Assembly (NCBI GenBank): GCA_018654125.1
Contig: JABIME010000074.1
Span: forward strand, 1-8,475
DNA length: 8,475 nucleotides
Direction: 5' to 3'
Origin: Candidatus Cloacimonadota bacterium
GTDB taxonomy: Bacteria; Cloacimonadota; Cloacimonadia; Cloacimonadales; TCS61
Of the stretch, positions 1 to 6,133 are shown one piece after another. The notes beneath the pieces are model-generated. The model saw only the letters and a program-made list of their open reading frames with translations. It searched no databases and was not told where the DNA came from. The translations under genes and the position numbers were made by a program. Position 1 is the first letter of the stretch. Every line of letters begins with the position of its first letter.

Positions 1-86
1 CTACAACTGCTTTAGAACATATTGCAGCAAATGAAATTCCTGATTACGTTGTAGAAGTTGAAGACGAAGAAGAAGATGTAACATAA
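1..86 (+). CDS. rpoZ: C-terminal end of a probable RNA polymerase omega subunit (partial)
   Basis: An open frame enters from the left edge and ends at TAA 84-86, leaving the last 27 residues. They read TTALEHIAANEIPDYVVEVE and then a very acidic tail, EDEEEDVT. The first part resembles the end of the conserved region of the omega subunit (E. coli: TIALREIEEGLI), followed by a charged, poorly conserved tail as is usual there. Omega is a small subunit that helps assemble and stabilise RNA polymerase by binding the beta-prime subunit. The product name is inferred from about a dozen residues, so another small acidic-tailed protein is possible. The stop lies 15 bases before the next gene and in the same frame, so the two are probably co-transcribed. 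Confidence 0.45.
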   Translation, partial: TTALEHIAANEIPDYVVEVEDEEEDVT

Positions 87-101
87 TTTATAGAGAAACA
101 A

Positions 102-743
102 TTGCATAATAGAGCTGTAAAACAATATCTTGAATATCTGAAAATATCAGGCATTCAAGATATTTTTATTAAACCTCCAATTCAAATTGACAAAACAGAA
201 TTATTAAAAGGACTCGAAGAGAAATACAAAAATTGCACAAATTGTATTTTACATGAAAAACGTACTAATTTTTGTTATGGGAATGGCAATGCTGATGCCA
301 AACTAATGATTATTGGAGAAGGTCCTGGTGCCGATGAGGATAGATTAGGAAAGGTCTTTGTTGGAAGATCAGGACAGCTTCTTACAAAAATGCTTAGCGC
401 TATAAAGCTAACTAGAGAAGATGTTTACATTGCCAATATTGTAAAATGTCGTCCACCTGAAAATCGTAATCCATTGCCCGAAGAAAAGAGTGCCTGCCTT
501 CCATACTTAGAAGAGCAAATATCAATAATTCAACCGGAATTAATTCTAATACTTGGTAAAGTAGCAGCTGTTACATTATTAGAAATTGATCAAACGTTAA
601 AAGCTTTTAGAGAAAAAACATATAATTTCAGAGGTATAAAAACCTATGTTTCGTATCATCCAAGTGCACTACTAAGAAATCCAAGTTGGAAAAAACTAGC
701 CTGGATCGATCTTCAAAAACTCCAAAAAGATTACTTCCAGTAA
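102..743 (+). CDS. Uracil-DNA glycosylase, family 4 (iron-sulfur type)
   Basis: This enzyme removes uracil from DNA as the first step of base-excision repair. The 213-residue protein carries the family 4 marks. The active-site loop is GEGPGADED (72-80), close to the usual GEAPGxxED. The second motif is HPSALLR (186-192). Four cysteines fit the 4Fe-4S cluster: C45 and C48 (CTNC), C116 in NIVKCRPPENRNP, and C132 in ACLPYL; the C116-C132 spacing (15 residues between) is as in known family members. C58 is extra. The 40 residues before the first cysteine pair are a family-variable extension. The start is TTG at 102: the only upstream in-frame stop is the neighbour's TAA at 84-86, no ATG lies between, and the next in-frame ATG (codon 69) would delete the first two cluster cysteines. 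An AGAGAAA stretch (92-98) is a weak ribosome site. It probably shares a transcript with the gene before it. The family is secure; the start is likely. Confidence 0.95.
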   Translation: MHNRAVKQYLEYLKISGIQDIFIKPPIQIDKTELLKGLEEKYKNCTNCILHEKRTNFCYGNGNADAKLMIIGEGPGADEDRLGKVFVGRSGQLLTKMLSAIKLTREDVYIANIVKCRPPENRNPLPEEKSACLPYLEEQISIIQPELILILGKVAAVTLLEIDQTLKAFREKTYNFRGIKTYVSYHPSALLRNPSWKKLAWIDLQKLQKDYFQ

Positions 744-839
744 TAACCTGAAAATTATAAGCATATTTTATCTTTATAATATTAAAAAAAAGTTGCACTA
801 TTTCTTACATAATAAAAATTGATTAATAATTAATTATAA
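744..839 (+). promoter_or_regulatory. AT-rich gap before dnaB with possible promoter
   Basis: These 96 bases are almost entirely A and T and separate the glycosylase gene from dnaB. A perfect TATAAT lies at 775-780 and a near match, CATAAT, at 808-813. Neither has a convincing -35 element at the right distance, and in DNA this AT-rich such hexamers occur by chance. ATTATAA (754-760) and TTATAAT (774-780) form a 7-bp all-AT inverted repeat with no following T run, so it is not a credible terminator. ATTAAT occurs twice (822-827 and 829-834) just before the dnaB start, which has no clear Shine-Dalgarno site. A dnaB promoter here is plausible from position alone. Confidence 0.3.
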
Positions 840-2192
840 ATGGGAAAAATTATGGCTAAAAGAATTGAAAGACAAGTGCCAAATGACATAAATGCGGAAG
901 CTGCAGTTCTTTCTGCAATGATGATAGATACATATTCTGTTGCAAAAGCTATTGAGATGCTAGATGTAACACACTTCTATCGTAAATCACATCAGATTAT
1001 CTTTAAAACAATTTGTGATCTATTTGAGAGTAATATCGAAATTGATATTATTACGCTTATAGATAAAATTAAAACAGCTAAGCAACTTGAAGCAATTGGT
1101 GGTGAAAGTTTTATAAATGAATTATCTGATGTTGTTTTAAGCAGTGCAAATATTGAATATCATGCAGATATAGTGCTTAAAAAAGCTTTGTTAAGACAGC
1201 TCATAGAAGCTTCAACCAAGATCATTGAAGGATGCTATGTATCCGATAGAGAGACAGAGGAAATAGTTGATGAAGCTGAACAAATGATATTTGATATTGC
1301 TGAGCGTCCGAATAGAAAATCATTTGAATGGATTCATAATATAATTTCTAAAACAGTTAAGAATATTGAAGAGACAGCAGCTTCTAAAAAAAATGTTCTT
1401 GGAGTTCCAACTGGGTTTATCGATCTAGATAGAAAACTTGGTGGATTGCGCCCCGGACAATTGATAATTGTAGCGGCAAGACCAGCAATGGGAAAGACAT
1501 CTTTTGCTCTAAATTTAGCCAGCAATGCTGCAATACAATACGATAAAAAAGTTGGAATATTCACAATGGAGATGGAAAGTGATGAGCTGCTGATGAGAAT
1601 GATGAGTTCTGCATCTGAGGTTAGTATGGACAACATGCTAAAAGGATTCGGTATGAATCAAAAGAAGATGCTTAGAATTGCAGGAGCAGCGGAAGTACTT
1701 TCTGGAAAAGATATCTACATCGATGATAATGGCGCAAACACAATATTAGATATTAGAGCAAAAACCAGACGTTTGAAGGCAGAACTTAAGGGACTTGATC
1801 TAATAATTATTGACTACATGCAGTTGATGTCTTCCAGTCGTAATCGCGAGAATAGACAGCAGGAGATCTCAGAGATTTCTCGTTCACTTAAGATTCTTGC
1901 TAAAGAACTTGGATTACCTGTAATTGCTCTTTCTCAGCTTAATCGTGGAGTTGAAGGCAGAGATGATAAAAGACCAAAACTTTCGGATCTGAGAGAGTCG
2001 GGAGCAATTGAGCAGGATGCCGATATTGTTATGTTTATATATCGTGATGAAGTTTACAATGAAGAAACTGAAGAGCCAGGTGTTGCGGAGATCATAATTG
2101 GAAAGAATCGTCACGGTGCAATAGGAAAAATAAAATTACGTTTTTTACAGGAATTTACAGCCTTTAGAGACCTGAATGAATACGAAGTATAA
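840..2192 (+). CDS. dnaB: Replicative DNA helicase DnaB
   Basis: This is the hexameric helicase that unwinds the parental duplex at the replication fork and recruits primase. The 450-residue length is normal. The N-terminal helical domain spans about 12-115, beginning VPNDINAEAAVLSAMM. A linker follows, then the RecA-like motor from about 185. Visible motor motifs are Walker A ARPAMGKT (213-220, with K219 and T220), the catalytic glutamate E244 in FTMEM, Walker B LIIIDYMQL (321-329, with D325), the sensor region LSQLNRGVEGR (364-374), the DLRESGAIEQDAD segment (383-395), and the arginine finger R424 in GKNRHG. There is no intein, and every key residue I checked is present. ATG 840 has no Shine-Dalgarno site. 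ATG 852, giving MAKRIERQVP, matches the usual family N-terminus better and has a weak GGGA before it, so it may be the true start. The 3' end overlaps the permease gene by 17 bases, so the two are likely co-transcribed. Confidence 0.97.
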   Translation: MGKIMAKRIERQVPNDINAEAAVLSAMMIDTYSVAKAIEMLDVTHFYRKSHQIIFKTICDLFESNIEIDIITLIDKIKTAKQLEAIGGESFINELSDVVLSSANIEYHADIVLKKALLRQLIEASTKIIEGCYVSDRETEEIVDEAEQMIFDIAERPNRKSFEWIHNIISKTVKNIEETAASKKNVLGVPTGFIDLDRKLGGLRPGQLIIVAARPAMGKTSFALNLASNAAIQYDKKVGIFTMEMESDELLMRMMSSASEVSMDNMLKGFGMNQKKMLRIAGAAEVLSGKDIYIDDNGANTILDIRAKTRRLKAELKGLDLIIIDYMQLMSSSRNRENRQQEISEISRSLKILAKELGLPVIALSQLNRGVEGRDDKRPKLSDLRESGAIEQDADIVMFIYRDEVYNEETEEPGVAEIIIGKNRHGAIGKIKLRFLQEFTAFRDLNEYEV

Positions 2193-2937
2193 ATTCACTT
2201 TTGTTAATTTAATTGGTGAATTTGTTTTATTCAATGCAGCTATCTTCAGCCATCTCACCAAAACAAAAAAAAGAATAAATGAAATATTGAAACAAATGAA
2301 GAGAATCGGTTATGATTCTTTTCTGTTAATTGCTATTACATCTGCATTTACCGGGCTTGTTACATCAGTACAAGCTTCATATCAAACAAGTGGTTACATT
2401 CCTGTAAGCCTTATTGGTGTTTTGATTGGAAAATCTACAATGATCGAGCTGGCACCAGTTCTAACAGGGCTTGTTTTAGCTGGAAAGGTAGGAGCTTCTA
2501 TTGCTGCTGAGATTGGAACTATGAAGGTTAGTGAGCAACTTGATGCTTTAGAAACCATGGCAATAGATCCGGTTGACTTTGTTTATATGCCGCGCATAAT
2601 TGCTGGTGTTATTATGTTCCCAATACTTACTATATTTGCAAATCTCATCGGGATATTTTCTGCTTTTTTACTATCAGTGTACAAATACAATATTAATGCA
2701 TTCAGCTTCTTTACAAATATGCGGGATTTCTTCTTGCCTTCAGACCTTATCGGCGGGCTTATAAAATCGGTTTTTTTTGGATTGATAATAACAGTTGTTG
2801 CCTGCTTTGCAGGAAGCAAGGCAAAAGGCGGAGCTGAGGGTGTGGGGCATGTTACAACTATCACAGTTGTTTATTCTTCAATTTTAATATTGGTAATGGA
2901 TTTTATTGTAGCTGCTTTATTATTTGGAGCAATTTAA
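2176..2937 (+). CDS. mlaE: MlaE-family ABC transporter permease
   Basis: This is the inner-membrane permease of an MCE-type lipid transporter, the family that moves phospholipids between inner and outer membrane. The 253-residue length is typical. The signature block is complete: ELAPVLTGLVLAGKVGASIA (91-110), then AEIGTMKVSEQLDALETMAI (111-130) and DP. The C-terminal motif GGAEGVG (218-224) with TTITVV is also present. Hydrophobic segments lie near 47-67, 145-170, 192-215 and 232-253, and an amphipathic N-terminus (GEFVLF) precedes them, as in the family. ATG 2176 sits inside the end of dnaB, and no other ATG, GTG or TTG start fits the N-terminus. The ATPase (MlaF) and MCE protein (MlaD) that usually follow are absent here; the next gene is a different kind of binding protein, joined by TAATG. 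The specific Mla role is inferred from the family; the lipid carried is unknown. Confidence 0.93.
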   Translation: MNTKYKFTFVNLIGEFVLFNAAIFSHLTKTKKRINEILKQMKRIGYDSFLLIAITSAFTGLVTSVQASYQTSGYIPVSLIGVLIGKSTMIELAPVLTGLVLAGKVGASIAAEIGTMKVSEQLDALETMAIDPVDFVYMPRIIAGVIMFPILTIFANLIGIFSAFLLSVYKYNINAFSFFTNMRDFFLPSDLIGGLIKSVFFGLIITVVACFAGSKAKGGAEGVGHVTTITVVYSSILILVMDFIVAALLFGAI

Positions 2938-3962
2938 TGAGATTTTTTTTCCTTTTTATTTTAACATTAATGATATTGTCATGTAATAATACAGATAATA
3001 ATGAGATTTCTAAAGAGACTAAGATACTAAATATTTATGCTACTGATATTTTCTTAAATGAAGATTTTTATGATAATATTGTTCCATTATTCACAGATAT
3101 ATTTAAATGTGAAATTAGTATTACAAAATTTCCAAATGCTTTAATTATGTTAGAAAGAGCTATTTTAGAAAAAGATAGTACCAATGCTGACCTGTTATTT
3201 GGGATCGATAATACATTGTTGTTCCTGGCTGAACAGGATAGCCTTTTCATTCCTTATGAATCAAACAATATTAATGATATACCAGATGAACTTATCTTTG
3301 ATAAAGGATATCATATTAATCCTGTTTGCTACAGTAACATCGCATTTAATTATAATAGTTATGTAATTTCAGATCCACCGATAACATTTGGTGAAATGCA
3401 GGATGGTAAATTTAAAGATCAAATAATTTTAATGGATCCGCGAACTTCAAGTGTAGGAAGAGCAATGTTATTTTGGTCTGTAGTTGCTTTTGGTAGGAAT
3501 GGGTACGGTCATTTCTGGCGTAGCATTAAAGATAATGTATTTGATATTTACGATAATCATAATGATGCTTATAATGCATATCTAGCAGGTGAAGCTCCCA
3601 TGATAGTTGGAATGGAAACCACACCAATATACCATATTCAACATGATAATGTGGATAAATTTAAATCTACAATCCCGCAAGAGGGAGGATTTAAGTTTAT
3701 TCAAGGTGTTGGAATATTAAGGTCATCTGAGCAAAAATATCTAACTCGCAAATTTGTAGATTTTTTGCTATCTGTAGAATTCCAAGAAATGATACCTTCT
3801 GAATTATGGATGAAACCGGTAAATAAGAAAGTTAAACTATCAGTAGATTATGAGATTCTTCAGCAAATTTCTAAAGATTATACACATGATCTATCGACCA
3901 GAGAAACCAGATGGCAGTATGATGAGTGGATTGCAAAGTGGAAGAAGATAATGTTAAAATGA
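2937..3962 (+). CDS. Thiamine-binding-protein-like ABC substrate-binding lipoprotein
   Basis: This is a periplasmic solute-binding protein resembling TbpA/ThiB, the binding component of thiamine ABC importers. It is 341 residues long with a short hydrophobic signal and a lipobox ILSC (C16), so it should be lipid-anchored. Stretches that match TbpA as I remember it, in order: ADLLFGIDNTLL (84-95), DPRTSSVG (167-174), AYLAGEAP (214-221), TTPIYHI (228-234), IPSELWMKPV (286-295) and a C-terminal EWIAKW (330-335). Several positions that contact thiamine in E. coli TbpA appear changed (see findings), so the ligand could be thiamine, a phosphate ester or something else. The start ATG overlaps the previous stop by one base (TAATG), which suggests translational coupling. 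No permease (ThiP) or ATPase (ThiQ) gene lies beside it, and I see no TPP riboswitch in the operon. The family is well supported; the ligand is uncertain. Confidence 0.82.
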   Translation: MRFFFLFILTLMILSCNNTDNNEISKETKILNIYATDIFLNEDFYDNIVPLFTDIFKCEISITKFPNALIMLERAILEKDSTNADLLFGIDNTLLFLAEQDSLFIPYESNNINDIPDELIFDKGYHINPVCYSNIAFNYNSYVISDPPITFGEMQDGKFKDQIILMDPRTSSVGRAMLFWSVVAFGRNGYGHFWRSIKDNVFDIYDNHNDAYNAYLAGEAPMIVGMETTPIYHIQHDNVDKFKSTIPQEGGFKFIQGVGILRSSEQKYLTRKFVDFLLSVEFQEMIPSELWMKPVNKKVKLSVDYEILQQISKDYTHDLSTRETRWQYDEWIAKWKKIMLK

Positions 3963-4426
3963 AAGATCACAAAGTAATTTTTCATGTTGTTCTATATCAG
4001 CCGGAAATCCCGGCAAATACTGGTAATATTGGTCGTATATGCGTTGGTACTAATTCAATGCTTCATATAATTAAGCCAATGCGATTTATGTTAACAGATA
4101 AATTAGTAAAGCGTGCAGGACTTGATTATTGGGAAAAACTAAGAATTAAAATCCACGATTCTCTAGATGCTTTTTTAGAAGAGTTTCCCCAAAATAATAT
4201 ATATTACTGCACAACAAAAACAGATAGAAAATATTCAAATATCGAATTTACCAAGGGTGATGTTTTTATTTTTGGACCTGAATCAAGAGGGATACCAGAG
4301 GATATTTTAAATAAATATAAACAGCAAAATATCACGATTCCAATGAGTTCAGAGATTCGTTCAATAAATCTATCGAACAGCGTTGCTATTGTTATTTATG
4401 AAGCATGGCGGCAAATTGGATATTAG
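3959..4426 (+). CDS. trmL: tRNA (cytidine/uridine-34-2'-O)-methyltransferase TrmL
   Basis: This SPOUT-class enzyme methylates the ribose of the wobble nucleotide (position 34) of certain leucine tRNAs using S-adenosylmethionine. From the chosen start it is 155 residues, against 157 in E. coli. It matches from end to end: LYQPEIPANTGNIGR (12-26), RAGLDYWE (52-59), the SAM-binding FGPESRGIP (105-113) and the knot segment IRSINLSNSVA (133-143), ending YEAWRQIGY. I chose ATG 3959 because it overlaps the preceding TGA as ATGA, has a purine-rich GGAAGAAG ribosome site at 3940-3947, and gives the family length. An in-frame ATG at 3926 would add 11 residues without family match. It is the last gene of the run that begins with dnaB. 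Confidence 0.95.
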   Translation: MKDHKVIFHVVLYQPEIPANTGNIGRICVGTNSMLHIIKPMRFMLTDKLVKRAGLDYWEKLRIKIHDSLDAFLEEFPQNNIYYCTTKTDRKYSNIEFTKGDVFIFGPESRGIPEDILNKYKQQNITIPMSSEIRSINLSNSVAIVIYEAWRQIGY

Positions 4427-4506
4427 TTATAGAGAATAGTAATTGTCTATTGACTTCTATTTTTAAAAGAAATAATTTGTTCTACTGTTAGTTATTAGGA
4501 GGCTGT
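4427..4506 (+). promoter_or_regulatory. Gap before dapA: possible promoter
   Basis: This 80-base AT-rich gap lies between trmL and dapA. TTGACT at 4450-4455 resembles a -35 box; 17 bases downstream, TAATTT at 4473-4478 is only a poor -10. A 5-bp inverted repeat (AATAG 4435-4439, CTATT 4447-4451) is too weak to call a terminator. A separate promoter for dapA is plausible, but read-through from trmL cannot be excluded. Confidence 0.3.
4497..4502 (+). promoter_or_regulatory. Strong ribosome binding site of dapA
   Basis: A full AGGAGG stands four bases before the dapA ATG. Among the + strand genes it is the only perfect Shine-Dalgarno sequence; the others have weak purine-rich stretches or none. 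This fixes the dapA start and suggests efficient translation, although the spacing is a little short. Confidence 0.75.
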
Positions 4507-5382
4507 ATGTTAAAGGGTTCATATGTTGCTTTGGTTACTCCATTCAAAAATAATGAGATAGACTATAACTCTCTTGAAAAGCTTATAGATTTTCAAATTG
4601 AGAATAAAACTGATGGAATTCTTTTTTGTGGAACAACCGGAGAATCACCTGCACTTGCTGGAGATGAAAAAGAGAGATTAGTTCGTTTTGGTTTAAAGAA
4701 AATTGATAAACGAATTCCAGTAATGATGGGAACCGGAACAAATAATTTACAGCATACAATCTCTGCAACTACAAGAGCTGCGGAATGGGGTATAGACTAT
4801 ACGCTGATAATAACTCCATATTACAATAAACCAACACAAAAAGGCTTATATAATTATTTTAAGGCAATTGCAGAAAATACTACAATTCCTATAGTCATTT
4901 ATAACGTTCCTGGACGAACAGGTGTTAATATACAAGCTGAAACAACTATACAATTAGCAAATGAATTTAGTAACATCGTAGGTATTAAAGAGGCAAGTGG
5001 TGATTTAGATCAACTCTCAAGAATAGTTAAGAACACGGATAAAGATTTTGCAGTAATGTCTGGTGAAGATGCATTGAATTTGCCTATCATGTCTTGTGGG
5101 GGAGATGGAGTGATCTCGGTAACTGCAAACCTTTTACCTCGTGAACTACATGATATTGTTGCATTATGTTCCAAACAAAAATATACTGATGCACTTAAAA
5201 TTCATCAAGAATTAATTGATATCAATGAAGTGCTATTTATAGAGTCGAATCCTATCCCGGTAAAGGAATCGTTGTATCTTATGAAAATGATCGAGCGGGA
5301 ATTGCGTTCTCCACTTTGTTTTATGGAAGATGATAACTTGATAAAATTAAAAAAAGTTCTAAAAAAATATAAATTAGTGTAG
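4507..5382 (+). CDS. dapA: 4-hydroxy-tetrahydrodipicolinate synthase
   Basis: This cytosolic enzyme condenses pyruvate with aspartate semialdehyde, the first committed step of diaminopimelate and lysine synthesis, and so feeds peptidoglycan. The 291-residue TIM barrel has the expected length. Catalytic positions are visible: GTTGES (42-47, with T43 and T44), TPYYNKP (103-109, with Y106), YNVPGRTG (132-139, with Y132 and R137) and the Schiff-base lysine K161 in GIKEASG. The glycine-rich GGDGVIS (198-204) is also present. All residues expected of a true DapA are there, including R137, which binds the aspartate semialdehyde carboxylate; this favours DapA over the related sialic acid or sugar-acid lyases. 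It has the best ribosome site in the window. The four-cysteine gene follows six bases after its stop and in the same frame. No other lysine-pathway gene lies in the window. Confidence 0.96.
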   Translation: MLKGSYVALVTPFKNNEIDYNSLEKLIDFQIENKTDGILFCGTTGESPALAGDEKERLVRFGLKKIDKRIPVMMGTGTNNLQHTISATTRAAEWGIDYTLIITPYYNKPTQKGLYNYFKAIAENTTIPIVIYNVPGRTGVNIQAETTIQLANEFSNIVGIKEASGDLDQLSRIVKNTDKDFAVMSGEDALNLPIMSCGGDGVISVTANLLPRELHDIVALCSKQKYTDALKIHQELIDINEVLFIESNPIPVKESLYLMKMIERELRSPLCFMEDDNLIKLKKVLKKYKLV

Positions 5383-5388
5383 AGAAAA

Positions 5389-5769
5389 TTGAGAAAACAA
5401 ATTAGAAAAGATATTAACCTTGTTGTTTGCCCTAAAAACAAGCAGCATACAGATATAATAGTATGTGCTGCAAGTTGTGAGGACAGAAGATTTTGCAAGG
5501 AATATAGAAGTAAAATAACGAATGAAATACTTTTAGAATTCATAGAAAAACATCCAAAATATAAATTAGTAGGAGAGCTTATGCCAACAGGAAAAACAGT
5601 AAAAAAAGATGAAAATATCTATTTGGTTGTATCAGATGATAATCAGGTAGAAGAAGTACCAGAAAAAGAGATAATGGATAATCCACAGAATTATCTCAAA
5701 AAACAGATCTGGTTAAAGCCACCATTCCATTATGAATTGGTAGTTTCACTGAAACGAATTAAAGATTGA
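5389..5769 (+). CDS. Unrecognised small four-cysteine protein (possible metal binder)
   Basis: I do not recognise this 126-residue protein. Its N-terminal third holds four cysteines, C14, C26, C30 and C36 (spacing C-x11-C-x3-C-x5-C) among basic residues, which could bind zinc or an iron-sulfur cluster. The rest has no cysteine. It is charged and soluble-looking, with a short hydrophobic stretch near 77-82 (NIYLVV region) and a lysine-rich C-terminus containing IWLKPPFHYELVV. There is no signal peptide or membrane segment. The start is TTG at 5389, two codons after the dapA stop and in the same frame. The next in-frame ATG (codon 65) would remove every cysteine, so TTG or an unusual initiation is required. 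GAGAAAA just before it is a weak ribosome site. Codon use looks like that of the neighbours, so I take it to be a real gene co-transcribed with dapA. Its function is unknown. Confidence 0.75.
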   Translation: MRKQIRKDINLVVCPKNKQHTDIIVCAASCEDRRFCKEYRSKITNEILLEFIEKHPKYKLVGELMPTGKTVKKDENIYLVVSDDNQVEEVPEKEIMDNPQNYLKKQIWLKPPFHYELVVSLKRIKD

Positions 5770-5786
5770 TCACGATTGTTTTAATT
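5757..5786. repeat. AT-only inverted repeat across the convergent stop codons
   Basis: AATTAAA (5757-5763) and TTTAATT (5780-5786) are reverse complements with 16 bases between them, spanning the point where the two convergent genes end. A G-T pair at each side could lengthen the stem slightly. It is all A-T and lacks a GC clamp, so at best it is a weak bidirectional terminator. Chance is a real alternative at this base composition. Confidence 0.25.
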
Positions 5787-6123
5787 TAAATTTATAGTAG
5801 ATAATGATGGTGAGAAAACCCAAAAAATCTGCTAGAATGTCATAATAGGAAAACGATCTGCCTGGAATAAGTATTTGATGAGATTCATCGAGGATGGGTA
5901 TTATAACAGCTAATACAGAGAGTATTTTTAGCTTTTGAATATACTGGTTTTCATCGAACATCTTCATGAACAAGAATGCAAATATTAAATATACAATAAA
6001 ATGAGCTAATTTATCAATATTTAAAGAATCATCAATCGGGGTCTGTAACTTGGGTATTGAAGTTAATGTGAATAATATTACTGCCCAAATATAGAAAGCA
6101 ATTTTAAAATACTTTTTTTTCAT
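5770..6123 (-). CDS. VanZ-like small membrane protein
   Basis: This 117-residue integral membrane protein belongs to the VanZ-like family. Four hydrophobic segments lie near 7-24, 40-56, 66-78 and 96-110. The family's polar positions are present: DKLAHF (37-42) at the start of the second segment, and DESHQILIPGRSFSYYDILA (79-98) between the third and fourth. VanZ itself gives low-level teicoplanin resistance, but most VanZ-like proteins are uncharacterised, and nothing here points to antibiotic resistance: there are no vanA/H/X-type neighbours. It is the last gene of the minus-strand run, 10 bases after the DUF3108 gene, with no clear Shine-Dalgarno site. Its stop abuts the stop of the opposing gene. 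An envelope role is inferred from topology and neighbours. Confidence 0.82.
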   Translation of the reverse strand: MKKKYFKIAFYIWAVILFTLTSIPKLQTPIDDSLNIDKLAHFIVYLIFAFLFMKMFDENQYIQKLKILSVLAVIIPILDESHQILIPGRSFSYYDILADFLGFLTIIIYYKFKLKQS

Positions 6124-6133
6124 ATCTGCAATC

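Noticed and set aside
754..780. Hairpin ATTATAA/TTATAAT as a terminator after the glycosylase gene
   Set aside because: The stem is seven A-T pairs only with a 13-base loop, and A residues rather than a T run follow.
2890..2936. A TPP riboswitch before the thiamine-type binding protein gene
   Set aside because: The gene starts one base inside the previous gene, leaving no leader, and the sequence upstream is mlaE coding sequence without the conserved TPP riboswitch core (CUGAGA).
2771..2950. Runs of eight T (2771-2778 and 2943-2950) as frameshift or slippage sites
   Set aside because: Both flanking proteins read through intact with all family motifs in frame, so there is no sign of a broken or phase-variable gene; such runs are expected in AT-rich DNA.
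3926..3958. An in-frame upstream ATG adding 11 residues to TrmL
   Set aside because: The extension lies inside the binding-protein gene and has no counterpart in TrmL. ATG 3959 gives the family length, an ATGA junction and a suitable ribosome site.
5205..5543. Open frames on the opposite strand of dapA, dnaB, mlaE and the CNNM-type gene
   Set aside because: They are shadows of well-supported genes in AT-rich DNA, with no family match and low-complexity composition.
5770..6123. Reading the VanZ-like protein as a glycopeptide resistance gene
   Set aside because: Only the family fold matches and no other van-type gene is present; a Gram-negative envelope would make this unlikely.
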